Part shown: in pieces, positions 1 through 5,513 of the stretch | Layout of the letters: every line of letters begins with the position of its first letter | Position numbering within the stretch: position 1 is the stretch's first letter | Source of the DNA: JBBRVW01 sp038246545 | Lineage (GTDB): Bacteria > Actinomycetota > Actinomycetes > JACCUZ01 | DNA length: 5,513 bases | Assembly: GCA_038246545.1 (NCBI GenBank) | Contig: JBBRVW010000064.1 | Coordinates: forward strand, 1 to 5,513 | Direction: 5' to 3' | The notes under the pieces: generated by a model | What the model saw: the letters and a program-made list of their open reading frames with translations, nothing else | Database searches by the model: none | Told to the model about the DNA's origin: nothing | Translations under genes and position numbers: made by a program

Positions 1-90
1 CAGCCGGTCGCGGCCCACGATCAGACCTCGCCGGGCTCGGGGTGTCGTGAGCGGCACGAGGATGCGCTTCATCGACCGTTCCGCCAACAT
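1..90 (-). CDS. Possible start of a further downstream gene, partial
   Basis: An ATG at 90-88 (preceded by an in-frame GTG) overlaps a TGA at 92-90 in the same TGATG pattern seen at 674-678. A second in-frame ATG at 72-70 opens MKRILVPLTTPRARRGL and follows GGCGGAACGG, which could act as a ribosome binding site. The frame stays open to the window edge. Only about 30 codons are visible, so no family can be named. The call depends on the preceding gene really ending at 90, which needs one missing base near 150-220; if that is wrong, this is a shadow frame. Confidence 0.2.
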   Translation of the reverse strand, partial: MLAERSMKRILVPLTTPRARRGLIVGRDRL

Positions 91-676
91 CACGCCCCCA
101 TGCTCGGATCGGACGCCAGCACCGTACCCGCGGTGTGTGACAGCCGGGAGATGTTCGGGTGACTGGCCCGGCGCGCGCGCCGCGAGGCGCCACCCCAAGG
201 GCGACGGCCCCCGGCGACTCACTGTGTACGGGCAGTGCTTCCAGCCCGCGGAGCACCGCCCCGTCGGTGCGGTAGATCTTCTCGATCCCGGTGTTGTCGT
301 AGTGCCCGTCCGGGTCGGCTTGGTCATAGCTGTGGGCGAGGTCGCCGGCGCGGATGGCCCCGATGAGCGCCGTGGACATCACGGCGTCGAAGGTCGGGTC
401 GTCGTCCAACCCGGCGCCAGCACAGGCCAGGGCGGTCAGCAGGTGTTCACCGGCCAGCCCGGTGGGGCCGTCGTTGAAGCCCCACCCCCGCAGTGGGGCG
501 AGGTCCAGGATCGCGCCCGGCACCTCGACGAGCACGACGACAGGTCGGCGCGTGGGTGCGGCGGTCGGCACGTCGTGCGTCGTCGGGTCCGCCGACACGG
601 CTGGTGCGGGAGGGGCGGGTCGGGCGCCGCGCAGGCGCCACCACCTCCGGCGGGCCGCGTCGAGCCGGGACGTCAT
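2..676 (-). CDS. Hypothetical protein, partial, translationally coupled to the Hsp70-like gene; probable frameshift near its end
   Basis: I do not recognise this protein. The ATG at 676-674 overlaps the TGA of the Hsp70-like gene (678-676), the layout of a translationally coupled operon. The frame stays open to the left edge. The N-terminus is Arg/Trp-rich (MTSRLDAARRRWWRLRG), followed by an Ala/Pro-rich stretch and then a more globular part: PVVVLVEVPGAILDL at about residues 45-59, GWGFNDGPTGLAGEH at 64-78, and HYDNTGIEKIYRTDG around 130-145. Codon quality is good to about 220 and then drops: the last 70 or so residues read as Arg/Pro-rich noise. The frame reached by losing one base reads HPNISRLSHTAGTVLASDPS and stops at 92-90, where TGA again overlaps an ATG. 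The true end may therefore be at 90. No enzyme motif or clear membrane segment is visible. That a gene exists here is fairly sure; its end and function are not. Confidence 0.6.
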   Translation of the reverse strand, partial: MTSRLDAARRRWWRLRGARPAPPAPAVSADPTTHDVPTAAPTRRPVVVLVEVPGAILDLAPLRGWGFNDGPTGLAGEHLLTALACAGAGLDDDPTFDAVMSTALIGAIRAGDLAHSYDQADPDGHYDNTGIEKIYRTDGAVLRGLEALPVHSESPGAVALGVAPRGARAGPVTRTSPGCHTPRVRCWRPIRAWGRDVGGTVDEAHPRAAHDTPSPARSDRGPRPA

Positions 677-678
677 CA
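674..678 (-). promoter_or_regulatory. TGATG stop/start overlap
   Basis: The TGA ending the Hsp70-like frame (678-676) shares one base with the ATG of the next gene (676-674). No strong Shine-Dalgarno sequence precedes this ATG, so ribosomes finishing the first gene probably restart on the second. Seen directly; coupling is inferred. Confidence 0.6.
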
Positions 679-2309
679 GCCGGTCGTCGGTTCGAGGATG
701 TGGCCGACGGCCAACCGCTGGCCGGACAGCTGCGTGAGCAGCTGGCTCACCGTCATCGGTGTACCGGACGGGATGAAGATCACAAGTCCGTCGCCCGGCC
801 AGGAGACCACCATCTCGCCGTAGCCCTCGGACGTGTCGTAGGCCCATATCGACCCGCCGCTGCTGTTGCCGTCCAGATCGGTGCCGGTGAGGTCGAACGG
901 GTAGCCGGACTCCATGGAGAAGCCGGCAAGTGTCGAGGCCACGGCATCGTTGCCGGCGGTGCTCGAGAAGTGCCATGCCTGGACCTCCCCCACCCCGTCC
1001 TCGCTGTAGAGGTCGGTGCAGGAGATGGCGCCGTCCACATCGGGGACGTCCGACGAGGCGAACACCCTTCTATCCTCCATCGGGGTGCAGGTGAACCTGG
1101 CGCCAACGCCGGCTGTCGCGATCGAGTCACCATCCGATGCCGGCGCCGGAGCCGGGTCCGTGCTCGACGTGGGGCACTGGTAGGCGTAGGACACGATCGA
1201 GCCGTCCGAACAGGTATAGGTCGGTGTGGAGCTGCTCCCGGATCCGGCATCGCTGACACCGGAGCCGCCGGTCTGGGTCGCGATCACCACCACCGCACCG
1301 ATCAGCGCGGCGGCCCTGGCGGCAATCCACCACGCCTTCCGCCGGCCGGTGCCCGGCTGTCCCGGAGACGGTTCTGGTTCGAGCTCGCCAGGCTCCGGGG
1401 AAGGCTGCGGCGCCGGCTCTACCGGGGTCTCGGCGGCCCAGGTCTGCTGGTGGGCCCAGTGGGCTGCCCCGAGGGCAACCGCCAGGTGCGGCTTGCCCCG
1501 CTCTGCCGGGCGCATGCCCGCCCGGTCGGCCACCGCGGCCCGCAACGACGGGATGAAGCACGAGCCTCCGATCATGTAGACCTCGTCAGGTGTCACACCG
1601 CTCTCGTCACGCACCCGCGCCAACAGGTCAGCAGCTTCCGTGACCAGGACCTCGATGAGGGCCTCGAGCTTCACCCGGGTGACTCCCACGACCTCGCTGT
1701 CCGGCAGCTCCGGTGGAAGAGCCGTCGCCGTGATGGTCGTCGTCGTCGCGTGCGAGAGCTGTTCCTTCGCGTAGCGGCACTGGTCGCGCAGGAGCAGGGC
1801 CGCGTTTCGCGAGTCGGCATCCCGAGCTGCGCGCATCCGCGAGGCGTAGCCGGGGCGCAGCCGGGTGAGGAGGTAGGCGTACAGCGACTGGTCGAAGTCC
1901 TCGCCACCGATGTCGGCGCCGTGGCCGCCGTCGGCGCCACCAGGTAGTCCCAGTCGCCGTCCCGGCGTACCACGGCCGCATCCGTCGTGCCGCCCCCGAC
2001 GTCAAGGACGACCACGTGGCTGCCCAGCGGGACCTCCAGCTCGTCGGCGACGTGCACGGCCGCAGCTACCGGCTCGGCCAGCAGCTCGATGGGAACCAGA
2101 TCTCCGGCCGGGCCGAGGACCTGGACGAGCGCCGAACGTCCCGCCGATCGCAACGCCTCCTGGCGCCCGCCTTCCCATGCGGCAGGGTGGGTCAGGATGG
2201 TTCGCTCGGGCGCCGAGCCGCCCTTGCTCGCCACCGCGACCCGCACGGCCGCTGCGATGACGGCCGCCGCCAGTGACACGCCGGCGACCGGCTCGCCGTT
2301 CAGCACCAC
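676..2309 (-). pseudogene. Hsp70 (DnaK-like) family protein with C-terminal membrane anchor; 5'-truncated and frameshifted
   Basis: Two frames join into one Hsp70-like protein of about 544 residues: 2309 to about 1935, then about 1932 to 676. The first half shows LTHPAAW (39-45), LAEPVAAA (77-84) and the phosphate-2 motif LDVGGGTTD (102-110). The second half shows GADIGGEDFD, then an adenosine-type motif MIGGSCFIP and HLAVALGAAHWA. Instead of a peptide-binding domain there follow a Pro/Glu-rich linker, a basic RRK, one membrane segment (about 1332-1279) and an extracytoplasmic domain of about 190 residues with four cysteines. This matches the membrane-anchored actinobacterial Hsp70-like proteins, whose clients are mostly unknown. 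The phosphate-1 loop (DLGTT) is absent. Similarity starts around KRSIAST at 2330-2310, about where DnaK has its IKRLIG motif, so about 70 N-terminal residues are gone; GTG 2309 is only the first usable start. The frame shift lies near 1934, where GCGCC precedes GAC and one more base would restore LVAP-DGGHGADIGG. As written it cannot make a full ATPase domain. Confidence 0.85.
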
Positions 2310-2344
2310 CGTGCTCGCGATACTGCGCTTCGGTGTCGCTTGAC

Positions 2345-2360
2345 CCGTGCTGCGGCCCGG
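2345..2360 (+). repeat. Imperfect 16-bp direct repeat, copy 1 (15/16 identical)
   Basis: CCGTGCTGCGGCNCGG occurs here and again at 2839-2854, just outside both ends of the acidic protein gene. An overlapping 12-bp match, CACCACCGTGCT, pairs 2304-2315 with 2834-2845. Such short matches can arise by chance in GC-rich DNA, so a link to an insertion or recombination event is only a possibility. Confidence 0.35.
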
Positions 2361-2371
2361 ACATCGACGAG

Positions 2372-2827
2372 ATGCTCGTCCAGCCGTTGGCGGATCCGGA
2401 GTCGATCTGGACCGACGACTCTGGCTCCAACGATCTCGTCATCACGACCGTGACGCCTTTCGTCGAGGCAGCGCCGGGCACCGAGGGCTTGGTGATCTCC
2501 TCAGTTACCCCGGTCGATGACGACCCGCTTGGCCTGTCGATCACACCGGAATCGGGGCAGCCCCTCGTGCCGCAGACGGACGACCTGTTCGACACGACCG
2601 GCTTCCGGGACCCGTACACGGAGCTGGAGCGGCTGGTCAGCGGTGGTCCTTCGGCCAACCCCGGCGCCCTCCGCGAGCTGAGTGTGCTCAACGGCTTCGA
2701 GACGCGCCTGATGGACGTGATCGGGCAGACCAGCGGCGGATCGCCGATGGATCTGGCTCCCGGGGACCCGGCGTACTCACCGCTGGCCGGCGATGCGTCG
2801 TCCGGCGGGCTCCACGACAGCGACTGA
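2372..2827 (+). CDS. Hypothetical acidic protein with an internal 18-residue repeat
   Basis: A 151-residue protein I cannot assign. It is strongly acidic (many Asp/Glu, few Lys/Arg) and rich in Ser, Thr, Gly and Pro, with no signal peptide or membrane segment from this start. Residues 22-29 (LVITTVTP) recur at 40-47 (LVISSVTP), and a weaker third copy is LSITP at 55-59. The bases of the copies differ much more than the residues, which argues for real coding. The C-terminal half has a short helical-looking part, GALRELSVLNGFETRLMDVI, then a Gly/Ser/Asp tail ending HDSD. I chose ATG 2372, with weak GGA ten bases upstream. The frame is also good upstream (LDPCCGPDIDE), so GTG 2333 is possible, or the gene has lost its true 5' end. 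It diverges from the Hsp70-like gene across some 60 bases and converges on mscS. It may be the tail of a longer protein cut at the same junction that truncates Hsp70. Confidence 0.6.
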   Translation: MLVQPLADPESIWTDDSGSNDLVITTVTPFVEAAPGTEGLVISSVTPVDDDPLGLSITPESGQPLVPQTDDLFDTTGFRDPYTELERLVSGGPSANPGALRELSVLNGFETRLMDVIGQTSGGSPMDLAPGDPAYSPLAGDASSGGLHDSD

Positions 2828-2838
2828 TCGCCCCACCA

Positions 2839-2854
2839 CCGTGCTGCGGCTCGG
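2839..2854 (+). repeat. Imperfect 16-bp direct repeat, copy 2
   Basis: Second copy of the repeat described at 2345-2360, lying 12 bases after the stop codon of the acidic protein gene. The flanking bases 2834-2845 also match 2304-2315 over 12 bases, so this one spot resembles two sites on the far side of the gene. Confidence 0.35.
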
Positions 2855-2865
2855 CGGCCGGCGTC

Positions 2866-2882
2866 GTCAGGCTGCTCCTGAC
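2866..2882. terminator. Small hairpin between convergent genes, possible terminator
   Basis: GTCAGG and CCTGAC form a 6-bp stem with a 5-base loop (CTGCT), in the 107-base gap between the rightward acidic protein gene and the leftward mscS. The location suits a bidirectional terminator, but the stem is short and neither strand has a T-run. High-GC actinomycetes often use terminators without T-runs, so it stays possible but weak. Nothing else is seen in the gap. Confidence 0.25.
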
Positions 2883-2934
2883 CGAGTGCACGACTACCTG
2901 GGCCGAGGTTCTGTTCGAAGCGAGTGGCGTCAGC

Positions 2935-3831
2935 TCAGCCACGCAGGCTGCCGCCGTCAGAAATCTCGCCGCGGTCGTGGATGGACGCCGTCAGGCTCGG
3001 CGAGCCCTGCAGCACCGTCATCCCGTCCGGCATGTCGATGCCGGCGTCGTTGTAGGCCTGGAGCACCGCGCCGATGACAGCGTCCTGGACTCGGCGGATC
3101 TCCGCCTGACGGGGCTGCGTCCAGTACCGGATCTCGAGGTCGACCGTCGAGGAGCCGAAGGTCGTGGCGTACACCTGCACGGCCGGTTCCGGAAGCACTC
3201 CGTCGACCCCGGACGCCGCCTCGTGCGCAAGGGACCGCGCTCGTGCGAGGTCGGTGGAGTAGTCGACCCCGACAACTACCGACGTGCGAACCTGGTCGAA
3301 GGCCGTCTGCACGCTGATCGGATTGGTGTAGACGGTGGCGTTCGGGATCGTGAGCCGGCGGCCGTCGTAGGTCTTGAGGACTGTCTCGCGCAGGTTGATC
3401 TCCACCACCGTGCCGGTGTGACCGTCCACCGAGATCTGGTCGCCACCACGGAAGGGGTCGCGCATCAGGAGCAGCACTCCTGCGAGCAGGTTGCTGAGGA
3501 TGTCCTGGAAGGCGAATCCGGCCGCGATGCCGAGGATGCCGAGGCTGGAGAGCACCGCCACGGGGTCGATGCTCGGGAAGATGACGGTGAGGCCGACGAG
3601 CACGCTGAGCAGCATCACCAGGCCCCCGGCGAGCGCGGAGAAGACCTTGGCGAAGCTCGGGCTGCGTCGACGTGCGAGCAGCGGCCTCAACGCGTAGGGG
3701 AGCAGCCGGCCGACCGCCAGGCCACCGCCGATGATCGCCAGGCCGATGAGCACCTGGTCGCGGGTGATGGGGCCGTCGCCCGCCGCGGCGAGGACGGGTG
3801 TGGTGGCTGCTGGCAGAAGCGAGAGCGACAT
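2935..3831 (-). CDS. mscS: Small-conductance mechanosensitive channel, MscS family
   Basis: A complete 298-residue MscS-family channel, close to the length of E. coli MscS. MscS channels sit in the cytoplasmic membrane as heptamers and open under membrane tension to release solutes during osmotic downshock. Membrane helices are visible at about 26-48, 62-85 and 91-123; the last, with Gly/Ala-rich LGILGIAAGFAFQDILSNLL, is the pore helix TM3. The beta domain follows with RDPFRGGDQI (124-133), GHTGTVVEINLRET (137-150) and the signature DGRRLTIPNA (156-165), then an alpha/beta C-terminal domain ending at MTVLQGSPSL. I chose ATG 3831, just after GGGCGGGG and ACAGGG and matching family length. The frame is open 130 codons further upstream, but that part is Arg/Pro-rich, has no membrane segment and looks non-coding. 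It converges with the acidic protein gene and has a long upstream spacer, so it is probably a single-gene unit. No truncation or missing motif is seen. Confidence 0.93.
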   Translation of the reverse strand: MSLSLLPAATTPVLAAAGDGPITRDQVLIGLAIIGGGLAVGRLLPYALRPLLARRRSPSFAKVFSALAGGLVMLLSVLVGLTVIFPSIDPVAVLSSLGILGIAAGFAFQDILSNLLAGVLLLMRDPFRGGDQISVDGHTGTVVEINLRETVLKTYDGRRLTIPNATVYTNPISVQTAFDQVRTSVVVGVDYSTDLARARSLAHEAASGVDGVLPEPAVQVYATTFGSSTVDLEIRYWTQPRQAEIRRVQDAVIGAVLQAYNDAGIDMPDGMTVLQGSPSLTASIHDRGEISDGGSLRG

Positions 3832-4675
3832 CCCTGTCGGTACCCCGCCCAGGACGATGGCACCCGTCCCGGACTGCCGGGCTTCGGCACTCGCAGGGAT
3901 CCGCGCCGCACCGGGCCGCGCGATCGAGATCGTCGTTCGGCGACAGGAGTGTCCAGGACGCGGACAGGCAGCAGGAACGACGGGCCGGCCCCGAGCGACT
4001 GGCGGACCGTCGACGAGAGCTGGGGTCGCCCGGCGGTCGTCTGCGCGACCTTGAGCGAGCCGGGGAACCGACGCGAGCCTGGAGCGCAGCCACCTGAACG
4101 GGCCACGGTGCTTCGCGGAGGCGGTCCGGCTTCCCCTTGACCCGCGGGTGTGCGCGTCCGCTAGGGACCACCCCTGGCGACGTCCCTGACGTCGACGTCG
4201 CCCGTTGCCACGAGACCGCAATGGAGATGGCGCGAACGCGGGTCTGTCAGTCGATAGCAGTTCGTCGCACAGCCCTCGTGACCTGCACGTCTGTGGCGTT
4301 GGTCAGCGCAGCGCTCAGTAGTCCCGAGCGCGCGACTACCTGGACCGAGCTGTCTCGAAGGTCGCGCCAGACCAGCAGGTCAACCAGCGTGACGTGGGCT
4401 GGCCACAACGATGCGCAACGCCGTACAACGCTCCTGGCCGTGATAGTCGCCAGTCGGTCGCCGTGGACGAGGTCAGGTCCGAGGACGCCCTCGCCGGGCG
4501 GGCGCCTCTCGCACCGGCGACCTACGCGGACGGGTGTCACGACCATCGATCAGTTCGACGGGTTGCTGAGAGCTGCCGCGGCCAGTGCCATCGACGACGA
4601 CCGCCGCCCGTCAAGGTGTCCCAGGTGATCACGCTGCGTCGTTGGCGTTCAGCGCTGCGGATGGGCTGAGTCCCT
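3832..4675. other. Long stretch without a supported gene
   Basis: About 840 bases separate the mscS start from the IS left end. Open frames exist on both strands (for example 4137-4628 rightward and 4247-4546 leftward), but none shows a known motif, a consistent third-base G/C bias or a good ribosome binding site. Composition from about 4240 to 4450 is less GC-rich than the neighbouring genes, as expected of spacer or decayed DNA. The mscS promoter should lie here, but I cannot place -35 and -10 boxes. I see no tRNA, rRNA or CRISPR pattern. Confidence 0.5.
4176..4202. promoter_or_regulatory. Palindrome cluster, candidate operator
   Basis: Nine-base arms GGCGACGTC and GACGTCGCC form a perfect inverted repeat around a nine-base spacer. 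Within it the palindrome GACGTC occurs three times (4179-4184, 4188-4193, 4194-4199). AGGGAC at 4163-4168 can also pair with GTCCCT at 4182-4187, so two folds compete. It lies about 345 bases upstream of mscS. A regulator binding site is a guess from symmetry; no known operator consensus is recognised. Confidence 0.25.
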
Positions 4676-4700
4676 GGGAGTGGTGTAACTCGGGCTCCTG
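4676..4700 (+). repeat. Probable left terminal inverted repeat of the IS256 element
   Basis: The stretch begins GGGAGTGGTGTAACTC, with GTGTAA at 4683-4688 as in many IS256-family ends. The boundary is estimated from family pattern and distance to the transposase, because the matching right repeat is not in the window. Confidence 0.4.
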
Positions 4701-4702
4701 AT

Positions 4703-4728
4703 CGTGACCTTGGTTCGTGTCGGTCACG
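4703..4728 (+). repeat. Inverted repeat in the transposase leader (hairpin 1)
   Basis: CGTGACC at 4703-4709 and GGTCACG at 4722-4728 are perfect 7-base arms around a 12-base loop. It lies about 25 bases inside the IS left end. It could be a subterminal transposase binding site or an RNA hairpin; the sequence alone cannot tell. Confidence 0.4.
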
Positions 4729-4754
4729 GACGTTGAGGGGCCACCGCGTGAGGC

Positions 4755-4784
4755 TCTGTGAGAACCGACCAAGGAACTCACAGA
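4755..4784 (+). repeat. Inverted repeat just before the transposase ribosome binding site (hairpin 2)
   Basis: TCTGTGAG at 4755-4762 and CTCACAGA at 4777-4784 are perfect 8-base arms with a 14-base loop. The right arm ends one base before GAAGGA, so a folded leader RNA would sit directly against the ribosome binding site and could limit transposase translation. Arms are seen; the role is inferred. Confidence 0.45.
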
Positions 4785-4785
4785 A

Positions 4786-4791
4786 GAAGGA
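4786..4791 (+). promoter_or_regulatory. Ribosome binding site of the transposase
   Basis: GAAGGA lies nine bases before the ATG at 4801, a good Shine-Dalgarno match and spacing. It fixes the start at 4801. Confidence 0.75.
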
Positions 4792-4800
4792 CTACACGCG

Positions 4801-5513
4801 ATGGCCCTGGATGATTCTGCCCTGCTCGAGATGATCGAGATGCTCCGCACCGCCGACGGTGGGGAGCTGATGCGCCGGCTGCTCGCAGGGATGCTCCAGG
4901 CCGTCGTGGACGCCGAGGCGACCGCACACATCGGTGCGGACCTGCATCAGCGGACCGAGGCTCGTACGACCCAGCGCAACGGCACCCGCGACAAGCTGGT
5001 CACGACCGCCGCCGGGGACCTCACGGTGAAGATCCCGAAGGTCCGCACGGGGTCGTTCTTCCCGGCGCTGCTCGCGCCCCGCCGCCGGATCGACGTGGCC
5101 CTGCACGCGGTGGTGATGCAGGCCTACGTCGAAGGCGTCAGCACCCGCCGGGTCGATGACCTGGTCATCGCGATGGGCGCCACCGGGATCAGCAAGAGTG
5201 AGGTGTCGCGAATCTGCGCCCAGCTCGACGCCGACGTCGCGATCTGGCGCACCCGCACCTTGGACCACCTCGCGTTCCCCTACGTGTTTCTCGATGCGAC
5301 GTCTGCAAGGTCCGCCTCAACGGCCGGGTGGTGTCCCAGGCCGTCGTGATCGCCACCGGCGTCAGTGCCGACGGCAGAAGGGAAGTCCTGGGCTGCGCGA
5401 CCGGGGACAGCGAGACCGAGGCCTTCTGGACCGAGTTCCTCAGAGATCTCCGCGACCGCGGCCTGACCGGCGTCCAGCTGGTCATCAGCGACGCCCACCG
5501 CGGCCTCACCAAC
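4801..5513 (+). pseudogene. IS256-family (Mutator type) transposase, frameshifted, 3' end outside the window
   Basis: The protein starts MALDDSALLEMIEML and shows the usual IS256 N-terminal layout: ALLAGM-type helix region (24-37), RNGTRDK (59-65), then LTVKIPKVRTGSFFP and the helix-turn-helix-like STRRVDDLVIAMG with SKSEVSRIC. The first catalytic Asp is D165 in VFLDAT. Directly after it the frame breaks: ACG at 5299-5301 is followed by TC-TGC, where the family has a TTC or TAC codon before TGCAAG. The starting frame then stops at 5349. With one base restored at 5302 the reading continues as CKVRLNGRVVSQAVVIATGV, then FWTEFL, and reaches the second catalytic Asp in VISDAHRGL (about residue 231). 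It is still open at the window edge. About 238 of the usual 400 or so residues are visible; the catalytic Glu would lie beyond. As written the product is inactive, unless the lost base is a sequencing error. Confidence 0.9.

Larger units (their letters stand above)
4676..5513 (+). mobile_element. IS256-family insertion sequence, left part (truncated by window edge)
   Basis: The transposase at 4801 identifies an IS256 (Mutator-like) element, which moves by a DDE transposase and typically makes 8-9 base target duplications. The left end is placed at about 4676 because GGGAGTGGTGTAACTC begins there and contains GTGTAA, a motif common in IS256-family terminal repeats, about 125 bases before the transposase start. 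The right end is outside the window, so neither the terminal repeat nor a target duplication can be confirmed; GAGTCCCT just before 4676 would be the candidate duplication. The element sits in spacer DNA and interrupts no visible gene. Confidence 0.7.

Noticed and set aside
47..823. Long rightward open frame
   Set aside because: It is the codon-aligned antisense of the leftward operon, is Arg/Gly/Pro-rich and has no motif.
493..1947. 484-codon rightward open frame across the Hsp70-like gene
   Set aside because: Antisense shadow of a gene with clear Hsp70 motifs and a membrane segment; its own product is low-complexity Arg/Gly-rich.
2002..2691. Leftward open frame reading into the Hsp70 5' end
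   Set aside because: Considered as the missing Hsp70 N-terminus, but it has no DLGTT loop or other Hsp70 motif and is the Ser/Arg-rich antisense of the acidic protein gene.
2977..4140. 387-codon rightward open frame over mscS
   Set aside because: Antisense shadow; mscS has all family signatures on the other strand.
3832..4221. Upstream 130-codon extension of mscS in frame
   Set aside because: Arg/Pro-rich, no membrane segment, and start 3831 gives the normal MscS length with upstream G-rich sequence.
4247..4546. Leftward 99-codon open frame
   Set aside because: Looks slightly protein-like, but third-base bias is weak, there is no clear ribosome binding site, and it overlaps an equally plausible antisense frame.
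4137..4628. Rightward 163-codon open frame with TTG start
   Set aside because: No ribosome binding site, mixed codon bias and no recognisable motif.
4629..5268. Leftward frames over the IS256 element
   Set aside because: Antisense of the transposase, which is clearly identified on the plus strand.

Overview
The window is GC-rich with strong third-position G/C in its real genes. It carries an actinobacterial-style membrane-anchored Hsp70-like protein and an actinobacterial-type IS256 transposase, so a high-GC actinomycete (Nocardioides- or Pseudonocardia-like) is the likely source. This is inferred from composition and gene style; no marker gene is present.

Layout. Positions 1-2309 hold a leftward block. 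An Hsp70/DnaK-like gene comes first (about 2309 to 676). It lacks its first ~70 codons and is split by a one-base frameshift near 1934. Its stop codon overlaps the start of an unrecognised gene (676 leftward to the window edge), which itself seems to change frame around 150-220. Divergent from the Hsp70 gene is a rightward gene for an acidic 151-residue protein of unknown function (2372-2827), with an internal 18-residue repeat. It converges on a complete leftward MscS-type mechanosensitive channel gene (3831-2935). Positions 3832-4675 hold no gene I can support; the only notable structure is a cluster of GACGTC palindromes near 4176-4202. From about 4676 to the right edge lies the left part of an IS256-family insertion sequence. 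Its transposase (from 4801) carries another one-base frameshift near 5302 and runs off the window.

How it fits together. The Hsp70-like protein has a cytoplasmic ATPase-like half, a Pro/Glu-rich linker, one membrane segment and a C-terminal extracytoplasmic domain with four cysteines. With its overlapping partner it would form a small envelope-associated operon of unknown role. MscS is an independent osmotic safety valve. The IS256 element is a recent-looking passenger.

Two cautions matter. Each suspected frame change fits the loss of a single base, which suggests sequence errors as much as gene decay. The missing Hsp70 N-terminus, however, cannot be explained by one base and looks like a true rearrangement junction near 2330-2345. 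I see no convincing new defence or mobile system beyond these; the most unusual item is the Hsp70 membrane operon and its broken 5' end.
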